Below are positions 9,191 through 18,498 of a stretch of DNA of 64,000 nucleotides, in pieces. The notes beneath the pieces were generated by a model, which saw only the letters and a program-made list of their open reading frames with translations, searched no databases and was not told the DNA's origin. The DNA is from Megaustenia siamemsis (taxonomy: Eukaryota; Mollusca; Gastropoda; Stylommatophora; Ariophantidae): NCBI GenBank assembly GCA_032433765.1, contig JAVIAB010000102.1:10716811-10780810 (forward strand), given 5' to 3'. The position numbers were made by a program, and so were the translations under genes. Numbering within the stretch: position 1 is the stretch's first letter; every line of letters starts with the position of its first letter.

Positions 9191-9545
9191 TGTAGCTAAA
9201 AGGTGACTATGAGGAGTTTATGTAGCTAAAAGGTGGCTTTGAGAAGTTTATGTAGCTAAAAAGTGACTATGAGAAGTTTATGTAGATAAAAGGTGACTAT
9301 GTGAAGTTTATGTAGATAAAAGGTGACTATGTGAAGTTTATGTAGATAAAAGGTGACTATGTGAAGTTTATGTAGCTAAAAGGTGACTGAGAAGTTTATG
9401 TAGCTAAAAAGTGACTATGAGAAGTTTATGTAGCTAAAAGGTGACTATGTGAAGTTTATGTAGATAAAAGGTGACATGTGAAGTTTATGTAGATAAAAGG
9501 TGACTATGTGAAGTTTATGTAGATAAAAGGTGACTATGTGAAGTT
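9191..9545. repeat. T6: 30-bp minisatellite
   Basis: About 12 units of GTAGCTAAAAGGTGACTATG followed by AGAAGTTTAT. The sequence is unrelated to T5, but the period is the same and the two arrays abut. Confidence 0.92.
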
Positions 9546-9559
9546 ATAATAATAATGAA

Positions 9560-9745
9560 GAAAAAAAACGGTATGGTTAAAGTTTTACGTAACAGTGGAC
9601 AACATAAACCAGAACGACGTTTCGGCTCAATAGGCCTTCAACAGGATCAAACATACAAGACACATACACATATATAAAGCTTCACTGCAGCTTCGCAATT
9701 GTATGCATGTATGTGCATTTCTTTGCCTTGACCTTAACTTAAGAG
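9560..9745 (+). repeat. R8 dispersed repeat, copy 1
   Basis: Shares ACGGTAYGGTTAAA, RACGTTTCRGCTCAATAGG and a later ACTGCAGCTTCGC block with 21,695-21,805 and 22,310-22,345. The GTTTCGGCTCAATAGGCCTT style is common in short interspersed repeats of invertebrates. Class unknown. Confidence 0.65.
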
Positions 9746-9784
9746 CAGCAGCATTTGTTGAGTTAGACTGTTGCATCATGGTAT

Positions 9785-10195
9785 TGCTTGCTTGCGTTCG
9801 CCCGGTGACTAAAGTATTCTAGAGTATTCGTAGACTGTAGAGTTCCTCTTCATCATCCGCCCTTAAAGAAGAAGTTAAGTGGGTGTGTCTGCGTTGTGTT
9901 GTGGTTTCCAGTATAACTGTGATATTTGCGCTTCTCGGCCAACACATCTGACATTAGCACGCATCATGGTATCAGATCTGACAGGTCGTTGAAGAGACTG
10001 ACAAGGCTGGCTCATGATAATATAGAGCAAGTCTTTCGGCCCAGCACATCCGACTACATACATTTTTTTATGAGTACCGAGTTGCATTCTCTCATCGATC
10101 CTTTACCCACTTGGGAAATCGGTGATTGTTTTCATCCCCAAAACGGTGGACTGGAAAAGGGCCTTGATCAGCTATGAGTCTTTGATTGTTTTCAC
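9785..10195 (-). mobile_element. R4 retroposon copy 2
   Basis: Its tail comes first on the plus strand: GCTTGCTTGCGTTCGCCC. AAAGTATTCTAGAGTATTCG, CCTCTTCATCATCCGCCC and the GGCCCAGCACATCCGAC block follow, all matching R4 copies at 4399 and 12917. The 5' part is diverged and carries a duplication of the CACATCYGAC segment. Confidence 0.75.
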
Positions 10196-10245
10196 TCCAT
10201 GTACCGAAGGGCGTCTTGGAAACAAAAACAAAAATTCCTTTGTGT

Positions 10246-11205
10246 CATCTGTCCGAGAATCACTGGTAAAGAGTCCCTTGTGCTTCAGTCGAGAACCACT
10301 GGTAAAGACTCACTTGTGTATCAGTCGAGAACCACTGGTAAAGATTCACTTGTGTATCAGTCGAGAACCACTGGTAGACTCCCTTGTGTATCAGTCGAGA
10401 ATCACTGGTAAAGAGTCCCTTGTGTATTAGTCGAGAACCACGGGTAAAGACTCACTTGTGTATCAGTCGAGAACCACTGGTAAGATTCACTTGTGTATCA
10501 GTCGAGAACCACTGGTAGACTCCCTTGTGTATCAGTCGAGAACCACTGGTAAAGACTCCCTTGTGCATCATTCCGTGAACCGCTGGTAAAGACTCTCTTG
10601 TATATCAGTCCGAGAACCACTGGTAAAAAGTCCCTTGTGTATCAGTCGAGAACCACTTGTAAAGACTCCTTATGTATCAGTCCGTGAACCGCTAGTAAAG
10701 ACTCTCTTGTTTATCAGTCCGAGAACCACTGGTAAAAAGTCCCTTATATATCAGTCGAGAACCACTTGTAAAAGACTCCCTTGTGTGTCAGTCGAGAACA
10801 CTGGTAAATACTCTCTTGTATATCAGTCCGAGAATCACTGGTAAAAAGTCCCTTGTGTATCAGTCGAGAACCACTTGTAAGACTCCCTTGTGTATCAGTC
10901 GAGAACCACTGGTAAAGACTCTCTTGTATATCAGTCCGAGAACCACTGGTAAAAAGTCCCTGTGTATCAGTCGGGAACCACTGGTAAAGACTCCTTGTGT
11001 ATCAGTCCGAGAACCACTGGTAAAGACTCCCTTGTATATCAGTCCGAGAACATGGTAAAGACTCCCTTGTGTATCAGTCCGTGAACCACTGGTAAAGACT
11101 CTCGTGTGTACCAGTCGAGAACCACTGGTAAAGACTCCCTTGTATATCAGTCCGAGAACCACTGGTAAAGACTCCCTTGTGTATCAGTCGAGAACCACTG
11201 TCTAA
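10246..11205. repeat. T7: 36-bp minisatellite
   Basis: About 27 units built on GTCGAGAACCACTGGTAAAG followed by ACTCCCTTGTGTATCA. Single-base indels are frequent (GTCCGAGAACC, GTCCGTGAACC variants), which breaks reading frames. Confidence 0.95.
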
Positions 11206-11675
11206 AATGATTTTCCTCTCTGGAAACTACTTCTCCTCTCCCAGGAATATCGAGTTACTTTCTCTTGACTTGGTCATTTGATGTAAACACTCATTCTCGC
11301 GGACTTTGATTGTAATCCGAGGCGAGATAGAGGGTTATAGTGAGGGACGTGTGGCTCGCATATTTATTTAAAGAAATGCCTGTACCCTCAGTCCTGCTAA
11401 TGTTTTATGTGTTATCTAAATGAGTTCTTATCTGTTACTAACTACTAATATGTGGTTCATTACCGATATAAAAGTGTCTATGCTCATATGAACTTTATTT
11501 TACGTTAAAGCCGCCAGGATCTATTATTAGATCCACGCCTTCATAAAACTTATCATTTTATGAAGCTCAGATTCTGTATCAGCTCTATCACCTTCATAAA
11601 TATATCATTTTCTTATAAAACAGGGGTTGCTTATTCCCTGAGTATGTCTTTGGTGTCTTGAGGGGCGTTGGTAGC
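11206..11675. other. Mostly unassigned; contains R7 short repeat
   Basis: 11,587-11,630 (ACCTTCATAAATATATCATTTT then CTTATAAA) matches 13,930-14,000, so a dispersed repeat is present. The rest has no recognised motif. Confidence 0.45.
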
Positions 11676-11715
11676 AATCATCATCATTGAGTGCCGGATC
11701 CGCATCGGAGGTTGG
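11676..11715 (-). mobile_element. LINE-C extreme 3' end
   Basis: ATCATCATTGAGTGCCGGAT followed by GGTTGGCTA is the reversed end of LINE-C (stop-codon tail and last codons). Only ~40 bp remain before LINE-D. Confidence 0.6.
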
Positions 11716-11882
11716 CTAACACTAAGGCAAAATAAAAACAGGAGAAGGTAACAGAAGGGCGAAAGACTGCTAATTATATCTCCCCTCGACGCTGAAAAGG
11801 CAAGTGAGGAAGTAAAGAAGAAGACCAGCAAGGCGTGTGGGTAGTGAGTTATTCAATGGAAAAGTGGCTTCAAGAGGCGATA
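11716..11882 (+). mobile_element. LINE-D 3' end
   Basis: Carries AAAGACTGCTAATTATATCT, CCCTCGACGCTGAAAAGGCA, a GAAGAAGA tail region and the TGGCTTCAAGAGGCGATATG terminus seen in reverse at 3441. It is tail-to-tail with LINE-C at 11,886. Confidence 0.75.
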
Positions 11883-11885
11883 TGA

Positions 11886-12470
11886 CAATCATCATCATTG
11901 AGTACCGTCTCCGCATCGAAAGGTGGCTACCATGGAGCGCCATTCCGCTCTGTCTGTTGCTTCGATGGTGCAGGTTGTCATAGGCTGATTTGGTATCTTT
12001 TGATGTTACTCGTCATGTTACTCTTGGTCTGCCTTTTTTACTTTGTATTTTTCCTTCCAAATTTACCTTCAGCAGGCTGCAATGTCTTTTAACATGGTCC
12101 AAAAATTTGTCTTGTTTGAATTGTGTTTAGTAGTTCTCTTTTCATTTTTAGTTGTTTTAAGTCTTCGTGGTTTTTTTTCTTCTTTCCATTCAATTCTCTG
12201 TTCTGTTTTTCTGTCTAATGTCCATGTTTCCCCGCCATACATGAATGTTGAGAAGATAGAACATTTTGTTATTCTTAGTTTTAGCCCTGGTTTTTTTGTT
12301 TTGATGTTAGTATATTTGTCATGACATTAAAATTACTTTTTGCCATTCCTATTCTTTTGTTTATTTCAATTTTACATTTTAACGTCACTGGTTATAGTAT
12401 GTCCATGGTAGTTGACTGAAGCTGAGAACTGCCTCCAGGTCTAGTCTTTCAACTTTGATACCCATTGGTA
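11886..12470 (-). mobile_element. LINE-C 3' half (decayed)
   Basis: Starts with CATCATCATTGAGTACCGTC (reversed tail). The minus strand carries LINE-C words up to the region equivalent to NYLGHTITSDG (about 12,380) and VEGIxLE. Frameshifts and deletions are present. It is longer than most copies in the window. Confidence 0.75.
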
Positions 12471-12494
12471 GCAAGCAATCATGATAAATCAGTA

Positions 12495-12751
12495 AAGTAA
12501 AAGTAAAGTACCCCCGTCACGCCAAGTGGCGTATAGGGAAATATGGTGTTAGTGACCCTATATTTTACAGACCTTCATCACATGATTTTTGGGGTAATGT
12601 GGTCGGTATTACGCCCGTGCTGCTTTACTTCCCAGAAAAAAATCTGGTACCCATTTAAGGCTGGGTGAACCCGGAAGCCGTCGGTTGGGATCGAACCCTA
12701 CCTCTTTTCCTTTGTAGTCCAGTTCACTAACCACTGAGCTATCGCGGCTCC
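12495..12751 (-). mobile_element. SINE-1 copy, full length
   Basis: Head at 12,751 (GGAGCCGCGATAGCTCAG), B box GGTTCGATCCC, 3' hairpin, then a T-rich end (A-rich on the plus strand). A 15-bp TSD with one mismatch, CATGATAAATCAGTA / CATGATAATTCAGTA, lies at 12,480-12,494 and 12,752-12,766. Confidence 0.92.
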
Positions 12752-12916
12752 CATGATAATTCAGTAGTTTGGTAAAATATTAGTGTTTTATGCTGGATGT
12801 TGTTTCTACTGAACAGCTTCTTTCGTGGCTGAATCTGCTAATATTGGATAGACAGATTCTACCGCAGAACGAACAAGATGTAATTGTGATGGTACTTCGC
12901 CTTCATTCTCCCGTGT

Positions 12917-13295
12917 GGAGGCGAAAGTTCGCCTCCCAGCACCAGTGCTGGAAGTTGTCAGGGACCCACAGCTGATGGCTTGCGCCAGGGATCGGTGAAC
13001 CAAAACCATCTAGACCCTGCTCCACCTCTCCGTGGTGCCTCTAGTAACAGACTAATCTGTCTAGTCTGGCCAAGCGAGCAGGGATCGAAGAGGGAAGACA
13101 ACCCGGTACTCAAAAATGTCGTGCTGAAGTCGGATGTGTTGGGCCGAAAGGCGCAAATATAACAGTTATACTGCAAACCTCAACACAACGCAGATACGTC
13201 CACTTAATGTCCTTTTAAGGCGGATGACGAAGAGGAATTCTACAGTCTACGAACACTCTAGAATACTTTAGTCATCAGGCGAACATAAGCAAGCA
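12917..13295 (+). mobile_element. R4 retroposon copy 3, full length
   Basis: Flanked by ATTCTCCCGTGT (12,905-12,916) and ATTCTCCGTGT (13,296-13,306), a TSD with one indel. It ends GGCGAACATAAGCAAGCA, a short AAGC-type tail. This copy defines the ~380-bp unit length and lacks the tail expansion of 4399-4952. Confidence 0.85.
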
Positions 13296-13306
13296 ATTCT
13301 CCGTGT

Positions 13307-13467
13307 TTTTCATCTTCTGAATTTGAAAGCAACGCTTATTCTAATGTTGCTGAAGTGTTTCATTTTTTTTATTTTTTCTTCTCCTTTCGCTACGATCTGT
13401 ATATCCAGATCCTCACAGTTTCTTTCACTGATAGAGAATTCTCATAAGAAAGTCCTGCAAACATCCT
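13307..13467. other. No recognised feature
   Basis: T-rich unique sequence between R4 and SINE-3. Confidence 0.4.
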
Positions 13468-13480
13468 TATATCTTAGCAC

Positions 13481-13809
13481 GGGGTTTGGTTGGTCTCGAG
13501 GCAAGACGCCGTCCTCAAGACAGAGAGGTTGTGGGTTCAAATCCTGGCTGGCTACACCGGTTGGGATTTTTATTTATGATTTCTCTCTGCGGCAACCACC
13601 CCTGGTCTCAGCAGCGAGGCCCGGCTTGAAACGTCAATTACTCATCGACGGAAAAAAATATGAGAACTCCGAAGTCGGAGTTATCTGCCTGTGCGGCGAG
13701 GGACCCTGTGCACACGGCTGCCAGGGGAAAAATGGATTAACACGCAAGATTCAGTTCCTAGTCTCCAGGGACTTCGTCAGAGGTAAAAGCAGGCGAACGG
13801 AAATAAATA
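13481..13809 (+). mobile_element. SINE-3 copy 1, full length
   Basis: tRNA-like head with TTGGTTGGTCTCGAGGCAAG (A-box region) and GGGTTCAAATCC (B box). The body contains CCTGGTCTCAGCAGCGAGGC and CTCCGAAGTCGGAGTTATCT, and the end is short and A-rich. An exact 13-bp TSD, TATATCTTAGCAC, lies at 13,468-13,480 and 13,810-13,822. A spurious 176-codon frame crosses it. Confidence 0.92.
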
Positions 13810-13822
13810 TATATCTTAGCAC

Positions 13823-14065
13823 TAGTCTGCCCTTTGGTCTCTTCCTTCTTTAAGTTCGTTATACAATATTCTTTTGGGAATACGATTGTTTGCCATTATT
13901 TTGAGATATCTCTGTCACATTATTCGCATAGTTACCTTCATAAAATTATCATTTTCTTATAAAGTGGAGGCACTTATTCGCTCTACAACCTTCATAAATG
14001 AAGGGCTGGTAGCGTTGTGTTAGTGTACTCGACTGTTTACCTTCGGATTCAGGCGCCAGTTCAGA
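13823..14065. other. R7 repeat and a weak tRNA-like stretch
   Basis: 13,930-14,000 repeats the 11,587 segment. 14,005-14,065 (GTTGTGTTAGTGTACTCGAC ... GCGCCAGTTCAGACAGGG) has a tRNA-like layout with a poor B box. The following 40-bp array begins within this sequence. Confidence 0.4.
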
Positions 14066-14790
14066 CAGGGTGTGAACATATAAGTAAAGCTTTCCTGGTC
14101 ACAGACAATATTTGAACATATAAATAAAGATATCATAGTCACAGACAGTGTTTGAACATATAAATAAAGCTGCCCTGGTCACAGACAGTGTTTGAACATA
14201 TAAGTAAAGCTGTCCTGGTCACAGACAGTATTTGAGCATATAAGTAGAGCTGTCCTGGTCACAGACAGTGTTTGAACATATAAGTAAAGCTGTCCTGGTC
14301 ACAGACAGTATTTGAGCATATAAGTAGAGCTGCCCTGGTCACAGACAGTGTTTGAACATATAAGTAAAGCTGTCCTGGTCACAGACAGTATTTGAGCATA
14401 TAAGTAGAGCTGCCCTGGTCACAGACAGTGTTTGAACATATAAGTAAAGCTGCCCTCGTCACAGACAGTGTTTGAACATATAAGTAAAGCTGCCTCGTCA
14501 CAGACAGTTTTTGAACATATAAGTAAAACTGGCCTGGTCACAGACAGTGTTTGAACACATAAGTAAAACTGGCCTGGTCACATACAGTGTTTGAACATAT
14601 AAGTAAAACTGGCCTGGTCACAGACAGTGTTTGAACACATAAGTAAAACTGCCCTGGTCACAGACAGTGTTTGAACATATAAGTAAAGCTGCCCTCGTCA
14701 CAGACAGTGTTTGAACATATAAGTAAAAATGGCCTAGTCACAGACAGTGTTTGAACACATAAGTAAAGCTGCCCTGGTCACAGACAGTGA
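14066..14790. repeat. T8: 40-bp minisatellite with 80-bp dimer structure
   Basis: About 18 units of GTTTGAACATATAAGTAAAG followed by CTGCCCTGGTCACAGACAGT. Between 14,222 and 14,430 the variants GAGCATATAAGTAGAGC and GAACATATAAGTAAAGC alternate strictly, giving an 80-bp higher-order unit. Confidence 0.95.
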
Positions 14791-14954
14791 CTGGAGGGAC
14801 CGGACTAACAGATAAAGAGCAATATAATGCAATGTTAATACTGAACATATTTGCCATATTTTAATTACAAATTCTTAAATGAAGTCGAGAGGGGGAATAT
14901 TGTGACTTGGTAAAGCGCTGTCTCCATACCCTGTGCACAGTCAGATTAGGCAGA
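14791..14954. other. No recognised feature
   Basis: AT-rich unique sequence after T8. Confidence 0.35.
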
Positions 14955-15131
14955 TGAAATAAGGAATAAAACAGCAATGTGTAAACATAGCCTATGGAAC
15001 GTAAGGACCACTGGACTTGTAGAAGCTACCCACTGAAAGAAGGGCAAATTTGAGCAATACCTTTATAGACAAAGAACTAAATAGGCAACAGGTCGATACT
15101 GCATCAATGCAAGAAATAAGACTCTCAGACT
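14955..15131 (+). mobile_element. LINE endonuclease N-terminal fragment
   Basis: Two motifs of the apurinic-like endonuclease of LINEs can be read in different frames: WNVRT (14,995-15,009) and ASMQEIRLSDC (15,101-15,133). They correspond to the TWNVRTL and QETRLxD motifs that open the EEP nuclease fold. It is the only endonuclease sequence recognised in the window. A minus-strand LINE-A end begins at the next base. Confidence 0.6.
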
Positions 15132-15411
15132 GTCATCATCATCATGTACCATACCGGTTGGCGTAGGCGATCATGTCCTTCCACAATCTTCTATCTACAG
15201 TGCATCGTATCAGTTCTGTTGTTGACTTTTTCCATGCCATGACACAAAGCTATTCAGTATTTTCTTCTTTGTCGTCCGCGATCTCTCTTTCCTTGTATTT
15301 TGCCAGTTGTAACCAAGTATTCCAACTTTCCTCTTCTCATGATGTGCCCGAAAAAATGGTGATTGTTTCTTTCTGGTGTTTTTTAGGAGCTGCCTTTTTC
15401 AGACTGTAGTT
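15132..15411 (-). mobile_element. LINE-A 3' end
   Basis: The reversed (CAT)n tail at 15,134-15,146 is followed by ACCATACCGGTTGGCGTAGG. The minus strand then encodes decayed ITYANRYGT, RRLWKDMI, LVTTGKIQGK and GHIMRRGKLE-like blocks. 5' truncated at about 15,411. Confidence 0.8.
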
Positions 15412-15423
15412 CTGTAATAAAAA

Positions 15424-15540
15424 AAAAAAAAGTAAAAAAGTTAAGTACCCCCGTCACGCAAGTAGCGTATATGGAATATGGTGTTGGTGACCATACATTT
15501 TACAGACCTTCAGCACATTATTTTTTAGGGAGAAAATTAT
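15424..15540 (-). mobile_element. SINE-1 fragment (3' part only)
   Basis: A-rich tail, then TACCCCCGTCACGCAAGTAG, ACATTTTACAGACCTTCAGC and CACATTATTTTTTAGGG. The tRNA head is missing. Confidence 0.75.
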
Positions 15541-15645
15541 TATTGGCATAACGTTATTTGATGCTGTACTATGGAAGAGAAAAGACTCATGCAAAAAAAA
15601 GATGGAAAACCCCGTGGATCGGTAGGCCGGATTTGTTCATTCTGT

Positions 15646-16172
15646 AAAGAAAAAGTAAAGAAACCCTGTCACGTCAAGTGGCGTATAGGGTATATGGTGT
15701 TAATGACAAAAATATTTTTTCAGACCTTCGGCAATGATTTTTGGGGTAATGTGGTCGGTACTACGCCCGTGCCGTTTTACTTTCTCAGGAAAAAAAATCC
15801 AGTAGCCATTAAAAAAAAGAAAAAAGTAAAGTCCCCCTGTCACGCCAAGTGGCGTATAGGGAATATGGTTTTAGTGACCATAAATTTTATAGACCGTCAG
15901 CACATGATTTTTGGGGTAATGTGGTCAGTATTACGTCCGTGCCGCTTTACTTTCCCCCAAAAAAAATCATGTACCCATTTAAGGCTGGGTGAACGGAAGC
16001 CTTCTGTTGGGATCGAACCCTACCTCTTGTCCTTTGTAGTCCAGTTCACTAATCACTGAGCTATCGCGGCTCAGTATCCATTAAAGGCTGGGTTAACCCA
16101 GGAGCCGTCGATCAGGATCGAACCCCATCTCTAGTCCTATGTAGTCCAGTTCACTAACCACTGAGCTATCGC
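15646..16172 (-). mobile_element. SINE-1 (outer), split by another SINE-1
   Basis: The tail half is 15,646-15,810 (CCCTGTCACGTCAAGTGGCG ...). The head half is 16,073-16,172 (AAAGGCTGGGTTAACCCAGG ... ACTGAGCTATCGCGGGTCCC). Joined at CCATT they give one complete SINE-1. It is more diverged than the copy inside it, consistent with being older. Confidence 0.85.
15811..16072 (-). mobile_element. SINE-1 (inner), same orientation
   Basis: A complete copy with a 10-bp TSD, AGTAGCCATT (15,801-15,810) and AGTATCCATT (16,073-16,082), one mismatch. It sits in the outer SINE-1 at the conserved GTACCCATTTAAGG site. Confidence 0.87.
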
Positions 16173-16334
16173 GGGTCCCTTGTTCATTCTATGGCCGTTG
16201 TGTGTTGTCAAACATTGGTAGAATCAGCACGAGAGAAGCTGTTCGACAAAAAGAAAAGCTGAAAGTTCACAATAGGGTCCGCTAAACCGTCTTGACAAGA
16301 CGAAAAGGGTCATATACCATAAAGAGCGGCATTG

Positions 16335-16452
16335 CTAGTCTTGCTAATGACATCGAACTCAACATTTATGTTTATTATGGTATCTTGTTCTCCCTAGTCT
16401 TGCTAATGACATCGAACTCAACGTTTATGTTTATTATGGTATCTTGTTCTCC
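16335..16452. repeat. 59-bp tandem duplication
   Basis: Two copies of a segment starting CTAGTCTTGCTAATGACATC, at 16,335 and 16,394, differing at about one base. The flanks (16,173-16,334 and 16,453-16,690) have no recognised feature. Confidence 0.9.
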
Positions 16453-16689
16453 CAGCGGGAACTCTTGTCTTGAACAAAAGCTCCCCTGTTCCTGGTGGTT
16501 ATGATGGGGTTAGACAGACTTTCGCTGCAGCCGCCCCTTATCTGTGCCAGCTTGGCCAGCGAAACTTCTCCTGGCAATGTTGATAACACGGTCTGAGGCC
16601 AGGCACTGTATATCAGTTTGGCTTTTCATTTCGGCGAAATCTGCCAGGGTTGTTTGAGATAACGTTTGTTGTGTGCGTGTGTTTAGTAA

Positions 16690-17110
16690 GAGGAGGGGAG
16701 AAGAGAGAGAGGAGAGGAGAGAAAAGAACTAAAAAAGAGAGAGAGAAAGTGAGAAGAAAAAGAGAGAAACAGACAAAGAGATAAACAAGAGAGAGGGAAG
16801 AACGAAAGAGAGCAAGAATAGATAGAGAAAGAGGGAGGAGAAACGCGATAGAGACAAAAGAGAGAGAGGAAAAAGATAAAGTGAAAGGAGAGAGAGAGAG
16901 AGAAGGGTGGAAAAGGGAGGGGGGTGTAGAGAGAGAGATAGGAAAAAAAATATAAAAAGAATAAGAAAAGAAATGGAGAGAGGAAATCATAAACAGAGAG
17001 AAATAGGGGGAAAAAAAAACAGAGAAAAAGATAAAAGAAGAGAAGGATAAAAAAAAGGAAAAAGAGAGGGAAATGGAGAAAGAAATAGAGAGAGTGAGAT
17101 ATAGTGAGAA
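16690..17110. repeat. GA-rich low-complexity tract
   Basis: Plus strand almost entirely purine: GAGAGA, GAAAGA and AAAGAG words without a fixed period. The minus strand is open for 125 Ser/Phe/Leu-rich codons, an artefact. Confidence 0.9.
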
Positions 17111-17174
17111 AGTGATATTCTTGTGATAATTCTACCGTTTGTGGTTCACCGAGGACTGCTGGGTTGAATGTTGA

Positions 17175-17366
17175 AGCGAACTATAAGATCGTATTCATTT
17201 ATTCTGAGACGCCTGTCTGTGATAGACTCTATCACTTTCAGACAAAAAATATTCAAACCTCTACCGAAATGAAATGTGTCAGACGCATGGCAGGGACGAG
17301 AGATGGTATCAAAAGTTTTAAGAAAAATTAAAAGCTGGGGAATATGACCGCTATTGAGTACATAAT
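17175..17366 (+). mobile_element. LINE-D fragment (internal)
   Basis: Reads TEMKCVRRMAGTRD and AIEYI-like words, equivalent to KCVRRMTGNSLRDK ... AIEYIRKQQIKW at 36,235. Strongly decayed. Confidence 0.6.
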
Positions 17367-17369
17367 ATG

Positions 17370-17460
17370 AGTGGATTGAGTGGTCGAGAGATAGAAGGCC
17401 GGCCTCTCGACAAGAAGGTACCGTGTTCGATTCTCTCCACAGATGGTGGAAATTTGTCAA
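17370..17460 (+). mobile_element. SINE-4 tRNA-like head
   Basis: GGATTGAGTGGTCGAGAGAT (A-box region) and CCGTGTTCGATTCTC (B box), spaced as in a tRNA. The same head occurs in reverse at 22,660-22,738. A CT-rich stretch follows instead of the body, so it may be a head fragment. Confidence 0.6.
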
Positions 17461-17720
17461 AAAAAATCTTTCTTCCTCTCCACTTTCTTTTATTCTATCT
17501 TATTCTCTACCTTTTCTTCTTCTGTCTTCTTTCCATTTTCTCCTCTTCTTCGCGAACTCATGAACCCCTTCGGGTGTCCAGAGATACAAAGTTCTGGTTG
17601 TTGCCCTTTTGCCGGCTTCAATCGTTGTCAACTAATGATGTTCAAGCTTTTCTTTGCTGTTGTCTGTCCCATCTTACTCTAGGTCTGCTTCTTGATCATC
17701 TCCCCATTCTTCTTATATCA
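17461..17720. other. CT-rich then unassigned sequence
   Basis: 17,461-17,560 is CT-rich. The remainder has weak LINE-like basic words on the minus strand that I could not assign. Confidence 0.35.
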
Positions 17721-17721
17721 A

Positions 17722-18290
17722 CATCATCATCATCATCATCATCAAGTACCGGCCTGATGGCGTAGGTGTCACGTCTCTCCACAACTTTAGATCTCGACAG
17801 TTATTTATCATTTCTGTTGTTGACCTTCTGCCTAGCCATTCTTCTTAAGCTGTCTGGTATCTTTTCTCTTTGCTTCCCTCTATCTCTTTGTCCCTCAATT
17901 TTCCCAGTTGTTACAATATATTCCAGTTCTCTTCTCATTACATGGCCAAAAAATTAAGATTGTTTCTTCCTAGTATTGGAAATTACCTCTCTTTTTGCTT
18001 TGACTTCTTTCAGAACGTTTCCATTACTCTTCTTAGCTGCCCATGGTATTCTCAACATTCTTCTGTTAAACCACATTTCTACAGACTCCAGTGATTTACT
18101 TGTCTGTTGTCCTATTGTCTATGATTCACATCCATGTGTTAAGACTGGCTGTACATAACATTTAAGAACTCTTTCTCTTATTTCTATTGTACTCCTCTTC
18201 TATATATTTCTTTAATAGTAAGAAGTCACCTAACATTCTTTTAGTTGGGCATATCACTTTATTTATTGTTTCTGTGTGTAGCTTGGAAAA
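17722..18290 (-). mobile_element. LINE-B 3' half
   Basis: The reversed (CAT)n tail at 17,720-17,742 is followed by AAGTACCGGCCTGATGGCGT. The minus strand encodes the LINE-B tail (RSRDRKLWRDV, RREEELEYIVTT, KMWFNRRMLRIPWAAKKS and VQPVLTHGCES-like) with stops. It reaches the RT-thumb region, longer than most LINE-B copies here. Confidence 0.8.
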
Positions 18291-18498
18291 TTCAGAAAAA
18301 AATGATCTCACTGTCGACTTTCAAAATATTTGGCAGTGGTGCAGTATTACTTGGCTATTGTGAACAAGGAGTCGCAGTTGTTCTATGTTTATAGGCGGGT
18401 TTCTAAGCAAAAGGCTTGAGAACATCGCCACCTGCTTTGAAATCCGAAGAGGGAGAGGAATTTCCATAAGAGCACATCAAGCTTGTAACGTCTTCAGC

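Noticed and set aside
13323..13853. 176-codon frame
   Set aside because: It spans a SINE-3 insertion with an exact TSD; the reading is fortuitous.
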